Positions 8,015 to 17,973 are shown, counted from the stretch's first letter. The stretch is 64,000 nucleotides of DNA from Marinomonas transparens (GCF_016463975.1 NZ_JAEMNX010000023.1:1-64000), one strand, 5' to 3'. Numbers and translations are program-made. The notes: generated by a model not told the origin, from the sequence alone.

Positions 8015-8662
8015 ATGGAATTAAGAAATACTAAGGACAATTACGGCTTGATCGCGAAATGGTTTCATTGGGGCACCGCGATTTTATTTTTAGGTGCTTA
8101 TGTTACTGTCTATTATCGACATTGGTTTACCTAGAGTAAAACGCCAGAAAACTGGATCGCTCTTCAGCTTCACCTTTCTATAGGGGTGACAATTGCTGTC
8201 TTGGTGATTCTCAGAATTATCTGGCGCATCATGAACCGAGTGCCAGACCCGGAACCAGGTTCAAAATTCATGCATCTTGTTTCTCACCTAGGTCACTACA
8301 CCCTGTATGTGATGATAGTGGTAATGACTTTTACAGGCTATTTAGGAACGGGGGTTGGCACGGAGTATTTTTTTCTATTCGATCTTCCTAAGTTCGCTGA
8401 TACCAAGCTATTTAGTTACCTTGTTGGGGACTATTTGGGCATGACCTTTAAAGAGTTTGAAAAGCCTATCGACTTTATTCATAAAGAGATACTTGGGAAG
8501 TGGTTGGTTTGGCTGCTTATTTTAGGGCATGCTGGAGCTGCATTTTACCATCATTTCGTTCAGCAAGATCGAACACTGCATAAAATGTTGATAGGGAGGC
8601 AGTCCAAGGAAGGTACGACTAAGTCCATAACGTCTCAGTCTTTCAGAGAAATCGTCAAATAA
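8015..8662 (+). pseudogene. Cytochrome b561 (CybB-like), interrupted by in-frame TAG
   Basis: An ideal AGGAGGA site precedes the ATG at 8015. The frame reads a cytochrome b561 start (GLIAKWFHWGTAILFL) until TAG at 8132-8134, codon 40. It then continues in the same frame for a further 175 codons of typical sequence: QLHLSIGVTI, a HLVSHLGHYTLYV heme-ligand segment and AGAAFYHHFVQQDRTLHKM. All four membrane segments and likely heme His residues survive, so one base change explains the break. The family moves electrons between quinol and acceptors in the inner membrane. The final 18 or so codons and the stop lie in MITE-related DNA (see 8608). It could be a true nonsense mutation, a sequencing error, or suppressed. 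Confidence 0.8.
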
Positions 8663-8710
8663 GGCGTGACTCTGCAGGAATGTAGGTACCTTTCAAAGAG
8701 TCGCAACGCA
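8608..8710 (-). mobile_element. Partial IS5-type MITE forming the 3' end of the cytochrome b561 gene
   Basis: This stretch matches the right half of the complete MITE at 19464-19681, in inverted orientation. It starts with an IS5-type end (GGAAGGTACGACTAAGTCC) and continues through about 77 bp (8634-8710, against 19579-19655) with only about five differences. It encodes the last residues of cytochrome b561, ending SFREIVK, and its stop. No left half follows beyond 8710, so the copy is truncated or the other half was lost. Confidence 0.65.
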
Positions 8711-8731
8711 ATAAAAGTCAGTTCTACTCAT

Positions 8732-8771
8732 AAAACCAGTCCTACTCGATACGGTAGCGGCTGGTTTTTTT
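8732..8771 (+). terminator. Rho-independent terminator
   Basis: An interrupted stem (AAAACCAG..CTAC pairing with GTAG..CTGGTTTT) ends in seven T residues, about 70 bases after the cytochrome b561 stop. The remaining gap to cydA (8772-9017) contains the FNR-like box and no gene. Confidence 0.75.
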
Positions 8772-8852
8772 GCGACGTTTTTGGCGGAGTTTCTATCAAC
8801 ATTTTTCTTAAGGAATAAAACTCGTGCCGTTATTTCCTTCACTCTCTTTATC

Positions 8853-8866
8853 TTGATCTAACGCAA
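8853..8866 (+). promoter_or_regulatory. FNR/Anr-like box upstream of cydA
   Basis: TTGATCTAACGCAA resembles TTGAT-N4-ATCAA with two mismatches, 151 bases before the cydA start. It shares the string TTGATCTAA..CAATGTTT with the site at 7789. Low-oxygen induction of bd oxidase through FNR/Anr or ArcA is established in relatives; the call here rests on the motif alone. Confidence 0.45.
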
Positions 8867-9017
8867 TGTTTCAGATTTCAACCTCACCCATAATCTCTTC
8901 TTATAGTAAGCCTTAGATGTCTGAGGCTGCGGTGGACGTTACACAATAAGAGCACTCCATATGCGGAAGTGACTGGGAACGTCTTTTTTCTCAATCAAAT
9001 TAATGGGTTGAAGTCAT

Positions 9018-10595
9018 ATGATTAACGAAGCTGTAGTGGAACTATCGCGGTTTCAGTTTGCTCTAACTGCTCTATACCACTTTTTGTTTGTCCCTTTAAC
9101 ATTGGGGATGGCTTTTTTACTGGCGATCATGGAATCGGTTTATGTGATCACGGGTAAGCAAGTTTACAAAGACATGGTGAAGTTCTGGGGTAAATTGTTT
9201 GGTATTAACTTTGCGCTAGGCGTGACAACCGGTCTGACTATGGAGTTCCAATTCGGAACCAACTGGTCTTACTATTCACATTATGTCGGCGATATTTTTG
9301 GTGCGCCTTTGGCGATCGAAGGTTTGATGGCTTTCTTCCTTGAATCGACCCTAGTGGGTTTGTTTTTCTTTGGTTGGGAAAGGCTCAGTAAAGTGAAGCA
9401 TCTGATGGTGACTTGGGGAGTTGCACTGGGCTCTAACTTATCCGCCTTGTGGATTTTGATCGCTAACGGTTGGATGCAAAACCCAGTCGGTTCCGACTTC
9501 AACTACGAAACCATGCGCATGGAATTGGTCGATTTTGGTGCTTTATTGCTTAACCCTGTGGCTCAGGTGAAATTTGTACATACTGTTTCAGCGGGTTATG
9601 TGACAGGTGCCATGTTTGTCTTGGCGGTATCGAGTTACTACCTTATAAAAGGCCGTGATCTTGCCTTTGCTCGTCGTTCCTTCGCTATAGCGTCGGCCTT
9701 TGGTTTGGCGTCTGTTTTAAGCGTCATCATCTTGGGGGATGAATCCGGTTACGAACTAGGCGAAGTGCAAAAAGTAAAACTCGCCGCCGTAGAAGCGGAA
9801 TGGGAAACCCAAGAGGCACCAGCGGACTTTACTTTAATTGGCTTCCCGAACCAAGAGCTTGAAGAAACCGAGTTTGCGCTGAAAATTCCAGGATTGATGG
9901 GGATTATTGCCACACGTTCATTAAGCGAAGAAGTGACTGGCATCAAAGAGCTGAAAGAGCATAACCGCCAGCGCATTATTAACGGCATTTATGCGAACCA
10001 ATTGCTTGAACAACTGCGGGACGGTTCTGCTGATCCGTTAGTGAAAGAGAACTTTGAGAAGGTGAAAGGCGATCTTGGTTATGGTTTGTTGGTCACGGCG
10101 TTTAATGATGATATTAATCGCGTGACGCCAGAAGATATAGATATGGCAGTCGAGTATTCCATCCCTCGTGTTGCGCCTTTATTCTTCTCCTTCCGCATCA
10201 TGGTGGCTTGTGGCTTTATCATGCTGTTTATCTTCGCTGTGGCCTTCTATCAGAATGCGCGCCGTCGCATTGGTAATAACCCTCTGTTTCTGAAATTCAT
10301 CGTTCTGTGTTTGCCTTTGCCTTGGATCGCCTGTGAGACAGGTTGGTTTGTTGCCGAATATGGTCGTCAACCTTGGGCCATAGGTGAAATTCTACCGATT
10401 CATGTGGCGGTTTCTAGTCTAACCGCAGGGGAAATTTGGACCACGATTATCGGTTTCACTTTGCTGTATACCACTTTCTTAATTGCGGAAATGTACTTGA
10501 TGATTCGCTTTGCGAAGCAGGGGCCTTCTAGCCTACATACAGGTCGCTACGCGTTAGAAAAAGAAACTGACCAGCTAAAAGCGCAGGAGGTTTAA
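9018..10595 (+). CDS. cydA: Cytochrome bd ubiquinol oxidase subunit I
   Basis: CydA holds hemes b558, b595 and d and oxidises quinol at the periplasmic Q-loop while reducing oxygen to water. The 525-residue protein shows the heme ligand His21 (YHFLFVPLT), the paired Glu residues of [11 protein letters not shown] used for proton and heme b595 handling, His of [10 protein letters not shown] and Met of FRIMVACGF, plus the conserved [12 protein letters not shown]. Between about residues 240 and 385 lies a long Q-loop of the E. coli type. It starts the cydABXDC unit, with one base between its stop and the cydB start. Several antisense frames over it are shadows. Confidence 0.97.
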   Translation: MINEAVVELSRFQFALTALYHFLFVPLTLGMAFLLAIMESVYVITGKQVYKDMVKFWGKLFGINFALGVTTGLTMEFQFGTNWSYYSHYVGDIFGAPLAIEGLMAFFLESTLVGLFFFGWERLSKVKHLMVTWGVALGSNLSALWILIANGWMQNPVGSDFNYETMRMELVDFGALLLNPVAQVKFVHTVSAGYVTGAMFVLAVSSYYLIKGRDLAFARRSFAIASAFGLASVLSVIILGDESGYELGEVQKVKLAAVEAEWETQEAPADFTLIGFPNQELEETEFALKIPGLMGIIATRSLSEEVTGIKELKEHNRQRIINGIYANQLLEQLRDGSADPLVKENFEKVKGDLGYGLLVTAFNDDINRVTPEDIDMAVEYSIPRVAPLFFSFRIMVACGFIMLFIFAVAFYQNARRRIGNNPLFLKFIVLCLPLPWIACETGWFVAEYGRQPWAIGEILPIHVAVSSLTAGEIWTTIIGFTLLYTTFLIAEMYLMIRFAKQGPSSLHTGRYALEKETDQLKAQEV

Positions 10596-10596
10596 G

Positions 10597-11733
10597 ATGG
10601 ATTATGAATTATTAAAAGTCATTTGGTGGGTATTGGTCGGCGTATTGCTGATTGGCTTTGCCGTCACCGACGGTTTTGATATGGGCGTTGGTAGCTTGCT
10701 AAAAGTGATCGGTGGGGACGATTCAGAGCGCCGTGTGATGATTAACTCCATTGCGCCCCATTGGGACGGCAACCAGGTTTGGTTTATTACCGCCGGTGGT
10801 GCGTTATTTGCCGCTTGGCCTGTGGTGTACGCAACGTCTTTTTCTGGCTTTTACTTTGCGATGATGCTGGTATTGGCGGCCTTGTTTTTCCGTCCAATTG
10901 GCTTCGATTACCGTTCTAAATTAGAAAACTCAACTTGGCGCACCAGCTGGGACTGGGGCATTGTATTTGGTTCTGCCGTACCACCTATTATTTTCGGTGT
11001 GGCCTTTGGCAACCTGTTGCAAGGTGTTCCGTTCGAATTTGATCATTACATGCGTGTCACTTACACAGGGTCTTTCTTTGCCTTGCTTAATCCCTTTGCG
11101 ATTCTTTGTGGTTTAGTGAGCTTGATGATGCTGATGACTCAAGGCGGCGCTTGGTTGCAAATGAAAACCGAGGGTAACTTGCACCGTAAAGCCTGCGTGG
11201 CGACCACAGTAACCGGAACCTTAGCAGCGGTGTTCTTTATTATGGCAGGCGTATGGCTGGTTTATGGTATTGATGGCTATGTGATTACCAGTGCGATTGA
11301 AGGTAATAAAGCCATCACACCGTTAATGAAAACAGTGGAAGTTCAACCTGGTGCTTGGTTAGCGAACTACGACAAGGTGCCGGCATTAATGTTGGCGCCT
11401 CTAGTGGGCATTGCGGGCATGCTGTGTGCGGCGTTAGCCGGAGTGATGAAGAAAGGGGCTTTGGCTTTCTTGAGTTCTTCTCTTGGTATTGCGGGGATTA
11501 TCGCCACAGCGGGGGGATCTATGTTCCCATTCTTGATGCCTTCCTCTAGCTTTCCGGGCATGAGTTTGACCATGTGGGACGCGACATCCAGTGAAAACAC
11601 CATGATGATCATGTTTGTGGTGGCCTGTATCTTTGTGCCGATTGTTTTGGGCTACACATTATGGAGTTACTTTGTGATGTATGGTCGCTTGAGCAAAGAG
11701 CACATAGAAAGCAATAAACATTCACTTTATTAG
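10597..11733 (+). CDS. cydB: Cytochrome bd ubiquinol oxidase subunit II
   Basis: CydB (378 residues) pairs with CydA in the inner membrane and carries no heme of its own. The start MDYELLKVIWWVLVGVLLIGFAVTDGFDMGVG is diagnostic, followed by APHWDGNQVWFITAGGALFAAWP and eight or nine membrane segments. The ribosome site GGAGG lies inside the end of cydA, which implies translational coupling. cydX follows after 54 bases. Confidence 0.97.
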   Translation: MDYELLKVIWWVLVGVLLIGFAVTDGFDMGVGSLLKVIGGDDSERRVMINSIAPHWDGNQVWFITAGGALFAAWPVVYATSFSGFYFAMMLVLAALFFRPIGFDYRSKLENSTWRTSWDWGIVFGSAVPPIIFGVAFGNLLQGVPFEFDHYMRVTYTGSFFALLNPFAILCGLVSLMMLMTQGGAWLQMKTEGNLHRKACVATTVTGTLAAVFFIMAGVWLVYGIDGYVITSAIEGNKAITPLMKTVEVQPGAWLANYDKVPALMLAPLVGIAGMLCAALAGVMKKGALAFLSSSLGIAGIIATAGGSMFPFLMPSSSFPGMSLTMWDATSSENTMMIMFVVACIFVPIVLGYTLWSYFVMYGRLSKEHIESNKHSLY

Positions 11734-11787
11734 TCATTTCTTAATAGAGAGATGAGGCTTGTTGAGTCTCATCTTGGAGGATCAGAT

Positions 11788-11892
11788 ATGTGGTATTTCG
11801 CTTGGATTTTGGGCATTTTGCTCGCTTGCTCTTTTGGTATTATTAACGCGGTTTGGCTGGACTTTAACGGCTACGAAGGTGAAGAGGAATAA
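11788..11892 (+). CDS. cydX: Cytochrome bd oxidase small subunit CydX
   Basis: This 34-residue reading frame begins MWYFAWILGILLACSFGI and ends NGYEGEEE. It is a single membrane helix with the conserved Trp-Tyr-Phe-Ala-Trp start and acidic tail of CydX/YbgT. CydX binds CydA and stabilises the hemes. TTGGAGG is placed about eight bases before the ATG. It sits between cydB and cydD, the expected place. Confidence 0.95.
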   Translation: MWYFAWILGILLACSFGIINAVWLDFNGYEGEEE

Positions 11893-11900
11893 TAAGCCTG

Positions 11901-13685
11901 ATGTCGAGACATGAGAAAGTGGAGAAGACACGTCGTAAAGGGCGCGTTAAAACGCCAGAAGTTATCTTTCTGGATGGGTTAGCAAAACAACAATCGCCAC
12001 AATATCGTCTCGTACAGGGTTTTGGGGTACTGTTTGCAATATCATTAGTGGCTCAAGCTTGGGCGTTGGCCCATGTCTTTTCAGACATGGTATTGCAGCA
12101 GACTTTTTCCTTGCCTGTGTTATTGATAGGGTTATTCGCATTACTGGTTCGCGCCTTGGCGAGTTTTGGTCGAGAGCGAGTCAGTGCCCAAGCTAGCCGT
12201 AATATTCGTTATGGCTTGCGCAATAAACTGGTGTCGCACCTTACTCAGCTTGGGCCATCACGCTTGAGAATTGAAGAAGATGCGGCGCTTTCTACCCGTG
12301 TTTACGAACAAGTAGACGCGCTGGATGATTTCTTTAGTCGCTATAAACCTCAGGTGTTTATGGTGACCCTTATCCCTCTTGTTATCTTGCTGTCAGTGGC
12401 TCCGGTATCTTGGGTCGCCTTTTTTGTTTTTATGATGACCGCGCCTCTGGTGATTGTTTTTATGATTTTCGTGGGTCATAAAGCGGCTCAGGCGAATCGC
12501 CGACAGTTTAATGTGTTGGCCATGCTGTCTAATCAGTTTATGGATTTGAGTCAGGGTTTGGCCGAATTAAAGCGCCTTGGTCGAACCAAACAGGCCAAGA
12601 TGCGGCTATCTGATACCGCCAGTGCGTATCAAAAGACCACTATGGGCGTGTTGCGGTTGGCTTTTTTGTCCACGGCAACCCTTGAGCTGTTTGCCTCCCT
12701 TTCTATTGCCATGATTGCTTTGTACCTCGGCCTTGGTTTATTGGAAGCCTTACCTTGGCAAAAAGGGGAAGCGCCCGTTACCTTGACGCAAGCCATGTAC
12801 CTCTTACTGCTCGCGCCAGAATTCTATTTACCATTACGTCAATTGGGTAACGATTATCACGCCAAGCAAAAAGCCGAAGCGGCGGCGACCGATTTATTAC
12901 AAATATTGAATACGCAGGTTGAGGATGCTTCTACCTTTCAAACGAACGCATCGAGTCAAACGAATACATCAAGTCAAACCAACACATCGGACTTAACGGC
13001 TTTCTCTCATCAGGCGGCATTATTGCGCTTTGATCAATTAAGTTGGCAGGAATCAGGCCGTTCTAGGTTAGCCCCCATTACCGCAGCCTTGGCAGAAGGC
13101 GAACGCGTTTGGCTAAGTGGTCAATCCGGTGTGGGGAAATCCAGTTTATTGCATCTGCTATTAGGTTTTGAAGGCCATTACCAAGGCCGGTGTCTTATCA
13201 ATGGACAGGTTTTTTCTAGCACCAATTTAGCCTCTTGGCGTAAGCGCCTAGCGTGGTTACCGCAAACACCAGAATGGGTAAATGGCAGCATTCGTCGTAA
13301 TTTGCTCTTGGGCCTTGAAGGCACAGAAGCGCCGAATGAAGACGAGTTACAAGATGCTTTGGCAAAAAGCCAATGTGATGACTTTGTACGTGCCTTGCCC
13401 AATGGCTTGGAAACGAAAGTGACCGAGATGGGCGTTGGCTTGTCAGGTGGACAAATGCAGCGTTTGTCCATCGCCCGCGCTCTATTATCGAAAGCCGACA
13501 TTTGGTTATTGGACGAGCCTTGTTCTGGTCTGGATGAAGAAACAGCGCAGGCGGTGTTAGCAACACTCAATCAAGCCTCTCAGGGCAAAACCTTGCTGGT
13601 GGTGAGCCATGATACGCACCCGATTAAATGGGCCGATAAACATTGGCAATTGAGCCAAGGAGGTTTGCATGAGCAAGATTTCTAA
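11901..13685 (+). CDS. cydD: Heterodimeric ABC exporter subunit CydD
   Basis: CydD and CydC form the ABC exporter needed to assemble bd oxidase; in E. coli it moves cysteine and glutathione to the periplasm and binds heme. The 594-residue protein has six membrane segments (about 45-300) and an ATPase domain with Walker A GQSGVGKSS, signature LSGGQMQRLSIARALL and Walker B WLLDEP. The linker between them holds three 18-bp tandem repeats (12938-12991) encoding QTNASS/QTNTSS/QTNTSD, so its length may vary between strains. The start is eight bases after cydX, and the end overlaps cydC by 17 bases, both signs of one operon. Confidence 0.93.
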   Translation: MSRHEKVEKTRRKGRVKTPEVIFLDGLAKQQSPQYRLVQGFGVLFAISLVAQAWALAHVFSDMVLQQTFSLPVLLIGLFALLVRALASFGRERVSAQASRNIRYGLRNKLVSHLTQLGPSRLRIEEDAALSTRVYEQVDALDDFFSRYKPQVFMVTLIPLVILLSVAPVSWVAFFVFMMTAPLVIVFMIFVGHKAAQANRRQFNVLAMLSNQFMDLSQGLAELKRLGRTKQAKMRLSDTASAYQKTTMGVLRLAFLSTATLELFASLSIAMIALYLGLGLLEALPWQKGEAPVTLTQAMYLLLLAPEFYLPLRQLGNDYHAKQKAEAAATDLLQILNTQVEDASTFQTNASSQTNTSSQTNTSDLTAFSHQAALLRFDQLSWQESGRSRLAPITAALAEGERVWLSGQSGVGKSSLLHLLLGFEGHYQGRCLINGQVFSSTNLASWRKRLAWLPQTPEWVNGSIRRNLLLGLEGTEAPNEDELQDALAKSQCDDFVRALPNGLETKVTEMGVGLSGGQMQRLSIARALLSKADIWLLDEPCSGLDEETAQAVLATLNQASQGKTLLVVSHDTHPIKWADKHWQLSQGGLHEQDF

Positions 13686-15339
13686 AGCCAAACTCTCTTT
13701 AAAAAGCCTATTGCTGGCGAACCCATGGGGCTTTGTGATTCCGGTCATTTTAGGGATTGCCGCCAGTTTGGCTGGGGTGGCCTTGTTGGGGATTTCCGGT
13801 TGGTTTATTTCGGCTGCGGGATTAGCAACCGCCATGGGGCTTGGGCTGGTGTTTAACTATTTAACCCCCGGCGCCATTGTGCGTTTTATGGCGATTTTGC
13901 GCACTGCGGGTCGCTATGGTGAGCAAGTAAGTTCCCATCATCATCTACTTGGTCTATTACGAATTTTACGTCTTTGGGTATGGGATCAGCGCGTGGCCCA
14001 AGACCCAGCCAACCTGCACAAACAAAGCCGAGGGGATTTACTGCAACGCCTCGTCAGCGACCTTGATCAAATCATTCGCTGGCCTTTAGTGGTCTTCTTG
14101 CCTTGGGTATATGCTCTGTTTGGCTATGGGGCAGTGATCATTTTAGCCTATTGTATTTCCCCAACATTGCTGATGCCTATGCTGATTGCGGGCTTATTCC
14201 ATCTCGTCGTTGTGCCTTATGTATGTGGGTGTTTTGCCAGCCGTGCGGTACATGTTGGACAGATTTTAGGCGTCCATCGACGTGGTCGTTTTGTCAGCGT
14301 ATTCTCCGCCCTAATCACACTCACCATTCGTGGTCATTGGCAGGATTACGCGCAGCGTTTGAAGCAACTGGATGAACGCCAATATCGGATGGAAGTGCGT
14401 ATTCAGCAAGCCATCAGCCTAGGGCGTTTACTGGCTTACCTCGTCACCATTGGCTTATTAATCTGTTGTTTTTATCTACTCATGGTTGAGGGAGATGCAC
14501 AAGCCAGCGCTGGTTATGGGGTGTTAGCGGACGGCGTGCAGGGGACTTGGGTCGTCGCTTTGGTTCTATCTTTGTTGGCGATCAATGAGCTGGTCTTACC
14601 ATTGTCCCAATCCTTTGTGGCACAAGGGCAATCGCAAGTGGGTTTGCGTCGCTTAAACCAATTGCATCAGCAGGCCGCAGAACAGTCCGTATCGACAGTA
14701 GACTTTATTGAATCTATTGAACTCATCGATTGGCGTGGTTTTCATGCTTCAAGTGGTATGGGCAATACGCAAGTTTCTTTTACCCTTGAAGCTGGAGATA
14801 TTGTCTGGTTACGGGGCGCGAGCGGCTCTGGGAAATCGACCTTATTGGCTTCTCTAGCAGGAGATTGCTTAGCTTCAGGCGTGGCTCATGTGAATGCTCA
14901 ACCGCAAAGTTTATACGCCAATGAAGCCTACCAAGCGCAACTGAACTACCTGCCCCAGACTCCCTATGTATTCCAGCAAAGCATCGCTGCAAACTTACTA
15001 TTGGGCAAGGAAAACGCCACAGACGACGAACTCTGGGCCGTACTAGATGCCGTTGCTTTAGGGGATTGGGTAAGCGGCTTAGCAGATGGCCTGCATACCT
15101 TATTAGGGGCACAGGGCCGAGACCTTTCTGGTGGTCAACGCAAACGCCTAGCCTTGGCGCGTTTGTTATTGAGAAGATCATCCGTCTTATTATTAGACGA
15201 ACCCTTTGACGGCCTAGACAAAGCCACCATAGCGCATATTTGTGATGCCTTGCAGAATGCCTATAAACCGAAGATCTTAGTGTTGGTTAGCCATGTGGAG
15301 AGTCCACTGGGTGAGATGGCGAGAGTCATCGAGCTTTAG
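13669..15339 (+). CDS. cydC: Heterodimeric ABC exporter subunit CydC
   Basis: Partner of CydD, 556 residues. The transmembrane part (about 20-300) contains GISGWFISAAGLATA near its start. The ATPase domain has Walker A GASGSGKST, signature LSGGQRKRLALARLLL and Walker B VLLLDEPFDGLD. Its ATG lies inside the cydD end behind an AAGGAGG site. It is the last gene of the cyd unit; no obvious terminator follows directly, but inverted repeats begin 20 bases downstream. Confidence 0.93.
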   Translation: MSKISKAKLSLKSLLLANPWGFVIPVILGIAASLAGVALLGISGWFISAAGLATAMGLGLVFNYLTPGAIVRFMAILRTAGRYGEQVSSHHHLLGLLRILRLWVWDQRVAQDPANLHKQSRGDLLQRLVSDLDQIIRWPLVVFLPWVYALFGYGAVIILAYCISPTLLMPMLIAGLFHLVVVPYVCGCFASRAVHVGQILGVHRRGRFVSVFSALITLTIRGHWQDYAQRLKQLDERQYRMEVRIQQAISLGRLLAYLVTIGLLICCFYLLMVEGDAQASAGYGVLADGVQGTWVVALVLSLLAINELVLPLSQSFVAQGQSQVGLRRLNQLHQQAAEQSVSTVDFIESIELIDWRGFHASSGMGNTQVSFTLEAGDIVWLRGASGSGKSTLLASLAGDCLASGVAHVNAQPQSLYANEAYQAQLNYLPQTPYVFQQSIAANLLLGKENATDDELWAVLDAVALGDWVSGLADGLHTLLGAQGRDLSGGQRKRLALARLLLRRSSVLLLDEPFDGLDKATIAHICDALQNAYKPKILVLVSHVESPLGEMARVIEL

Positions 15340-15359
15340 GGCTTGGTTCTTCCCCTTGA

Positions 15360-15537
15360 AAGACAAAAGGAGAAGAAACCTAGGTGTTTGGGATCAGATG
15401 AAAAATAGAACCCAACACTAGGGAAATGGGAAGGACTTCCTTTAGATTAGTGGTCTCAATAACTAACCTTGGTACATAGATACCGATGGTGGGGGAGTCC
15501 ATTCCATTGCCCTAGGCTTCCTTTTACCTTTTGTCTT
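15360..15537. repeat. About 180-bp structure bounded by inverted repeats, after cydC
   Basis: AAGACAAAAGG (15360-15370) is repeated exactly inverted at 15527-15537, and similarity extends inward to a CCTAGG on both sides. Inside lies a second hairpin (CCTAGGTGTTTGGG, about 15379-15392, against CCCAACACTAGGG, about 15411-15423). It could be a long stem-loop, a terminator or a degenerate miniature element; no target duplication is evident. The rest of 15340-15816 is AT-rich, with no gene, and probably includes the chemoreceptor promoter. Confidence 0.5.
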
Positions 15538-15816
15538 GTAATATCGAAGAAAATGAATAGACTGCTCCCGCCTCAAAGCTAGTTATATCAAGTCACTTAT
15601 TTCTTAAAAAATAGTACGTTGTATATCGTTCTTTCTTGTTTTTTTAGAAATCGCGTTTTGTTTTTCTTGCTAGATTTTTGATGTCTATTTTTAGTGCGGC
15701 AATGATTTTTCATCATAAAAGTGTCATAAGTTTACTGTATTTATTATATGCAATGGAAATATGTATATTCCATTGTCATTTTTTTAATTACAGGATGTTT
15801 TTTTTGAGGGCGTTTT

Positions 15817-17718
15817 GTGAAGATGAAATTGAGCGTTAAGAAAAAGCTTTATGTGATTTTTGGTTCGGTACTGTGTATTACCCTTATATTAGGGTTCTAC
15901 CCAATACGGTCTCAATCTGATCAAAGTGAAATATTACTGAGTGTTATTTTTGCTGATGAGGCTTTGTATAAAGCGAGGCTTGCAGAAGCGAATTATATTA
16001 TTTTAGAAAATCCAAAAACGATTGGCCAAGTTTCAGATAATATACAGTTGGTTTTTCAATATTTAGATGAGGCAAAGGCTTCAATGTCTTTGCCTAGTAG
16101 TCTTAAATATATCGATGTCATCAAGGATAATGTAGGTATATTCTTAGATTATTTTAAAAAATACGTATCCATCAATGAAGATATCTCTGAAGAAATAAAA
16201 TCTTTTGTGAGGGTTTCTGATGATATTCGAAATAGTATAAGAGATGAAAAAAAAGATTTATTTAAAGGGGGAGCTTATTCTAATAATGATTATCAGCTGC
16301 TTCTTAATCTTGATGATTTAAATAATGCTTTTAATAGCGTTGATGTATATTTTTGGCAATATAATAAAGATAAAACGGTAGAGTTGAGAGAATTAATTGT
16401 TGACTCTATTTCTGAGGTTTATAAAGAAAAAGAAAAGCTAGAAGCTCTATATAAGACTAGGGACAGTACTTTATTTAATAAAATGGATAGTGAGATTTTA
16501 ATTTACCATGACCTTTTTGAACATGTGGTAGAAAAGAATGCGCTATTGGAAACGACTAAACTTGAAATGATCAAAGCGGCGCATAGGGCTTCTGATGATA
16601 CTTCTGCACTGGTCGATGCGGAGGTATTGGTGGCCAAACAACATACGGAGTTTGTGAATAAGGTGACCATGGGGCTAATTTTTACAGCCTTCGTTATTTG
16701 TTTGCTGTTAGGTCGCTGGTTAACGAAAAGTATTATGCGATCTCTTAATACTTCTATCGACTTTGCGGAAGGCATTGCGAAAGGAGATTTAGCGACTAGG
16801 TTAGAGTCGTTGGGACATGATGAATTTAGCCAATTGAATAAAGCATTGAGTGAGATTGTCGTGTCGCTGCGTAATGTGATTAATCAGGTCATAATGACCA
16901 CGAGAGAGCTAGAACAATCCAGTAGCCAGATTTCTTTATCGGTAGACAAGACCTCGGATTCTGTACAGCAGCAACAAAGTGAAACGGAAATGGTCGCTAC
17001 TGCGGTGAATGAATTAGCGGCTGCGGCATTGCAAATTACACAAAGTGCACAAGGTGCTTCGGCAACCAGTCATGACGCCGAAACAGGTGTGTCTGTATCG
17101 CAAAAGGTTGTTTCTCAAACAGAAAAAGCCATGTCAGAACTGTCTGATACGCTTAGGCATGCGACGTCTGTTGTGGATGACCTGAGTGCCAATAGTGCAA
17201 ATATAGAAGGTATTTTGGTGGTTATTCGTGGTATCGCGGATCAAACGAATCTTTTGGCCTTGAATGCGGCTATTGAGGCGGCACGAGCGGGAGAGCAAGG
17301 ACGTGGTTTTGCGGTAGTGGCGGATGAAGTTCGTACATTGGCGCAGAAAACACAAGATTCGATTACTGAGATTAATTCGATTATTGAATCCATTCAACAA
17401 GGCGCGAAGAGTGTTGTGCATGAGATGATGTCTTCCAATGAGAAAGGTGAACTGGTTGTTTCTTTGACCGCTGAATCGAGCGATTCGCTAAATCAAATTG
17501 TGAATTCAATTAAAGTGATTGTTGATACCAACAACCAAGTGGCGGTTGGGGCGGAAGAACAATCCTTAGTGGCTGAAGAAGTCGATAGGAATATTATCAA
17601 AATTAAAGGTCTATCAGATGGAAACAGTGAAAACCTTGGTGCGATAAAAAGCCAAATTGACACCTTGTCTATTCAAACTCAGTCCATGGGCCAACTGGTG
17701 AGTTTTTTTAAAGTGTAG
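15817..17718 (+). CDS. Methyl-accepting chemotaxis protein with large periplasmic helical sensor
   Basis: A 633-residue chemoreceptor. TM1 spans about residues 9-27 and the periplasmic region about 28-282, alpha-helical, Leu/Asp/Lys-rich and long enough for a helical bimodular (HBM) type sensor. TM2 is about 283-303, HAMP about 304-356, and the signalling domain ends at the C-terminus, with the tip [19 protein letters not shown] near 475. The GTG at 15817 is preceded by GAGGG at good spacing; an ATG two codons on is the alternative. The sensor-coding half is much more AT-rich than the signalling half, a common sign of fast-evolving or exchanged sensor modules. The ligand is not predictable. 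No C-terminal CheR-binding pentapeptide is seen. Confidence 0.93.
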   Translation: MKMKLSVKKKLYVIFGSVLCITLILGFYPIRSQSDQSEILLSVIFADEALYKARLAEANYIILENPKTIGQVSDNIQLVFQYLDEAKASMSLPSSLKYIDVIKDNVGIFLDYFKKYVSINEDISEEIKSFVRVSDDIRNSIRDEKKDLFKGGAYSNNDYQLLLNLDDLNNAFNSVDVYFWQYNKDKTVELRELIVDSISEVYKEKEKLEALYKTRDSTLFNKMDSEILIYHDLFEHVVEKNALLETTKLEMIKAAHRASDDTSALVDAEVLVAKQHTEFVNKVTMGLIFTAFVICLLLGRWLTKSIMRSLNTSIDFAEGIAKGDLATRLESLGHDEFSQLNKALSEIVVSLRNVINQVIMTTRELEQSSSQISLSVDKTSDSVQQQQSETEMVATAVNELAAAALQITQSAQGASATSHDAETGVSVSQKVVSQTEKAMSELSDTLRHATSVVDDLSANSANIEGILVVIRGIADQTNLLALNAAIEAARAGEQGRGFAVVADEVRTLAQKTQDSITEINSIIESIQQGAKSVVHEMMSSNEKGELVVSLTAESSDSLNQIVNSIKVIVDTNNQVAVGAEEQSLVAEEVDRNIIKIKGLSDGNSENLGAIKSQIDTLSIQTQSMGQLVSFFKV

Positions 17719-17744
17719 TTTTGCCACATGGTTTAGGTGCCATA

Positions 17745-17775
17745 GAAAGGGGCTTCGGCCTCTTTCTTTGTTTTA
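17745..17775 (+). terminator. Rho-independent terminator of the chemoreceptor gene
   Basis: A 9-bp stem (17745-17753 with 17758-17766) with a TTCG tetraloop is followed by a T-rich stretch, about 25 bases past the stop codon. Confidence 0.8.
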
Positions 17776-17973
17776 ACATTTGACTCTTTTCTGAAAGCAA
17801 CAAAATATGGCAAATAGCCTTTCTATCTTGTTGATCTTGACGATTTACTTTCTTGCAGCCGCTTTCTGCTTTAATATCATGCGATTGGGCTGTGACTAAA
17901 GAGAAAAGCCCTGATGTACCAGCTTTCATCTCTGGTATTAATCGTAATCACTTAAATTATATAGGAAACAGTA

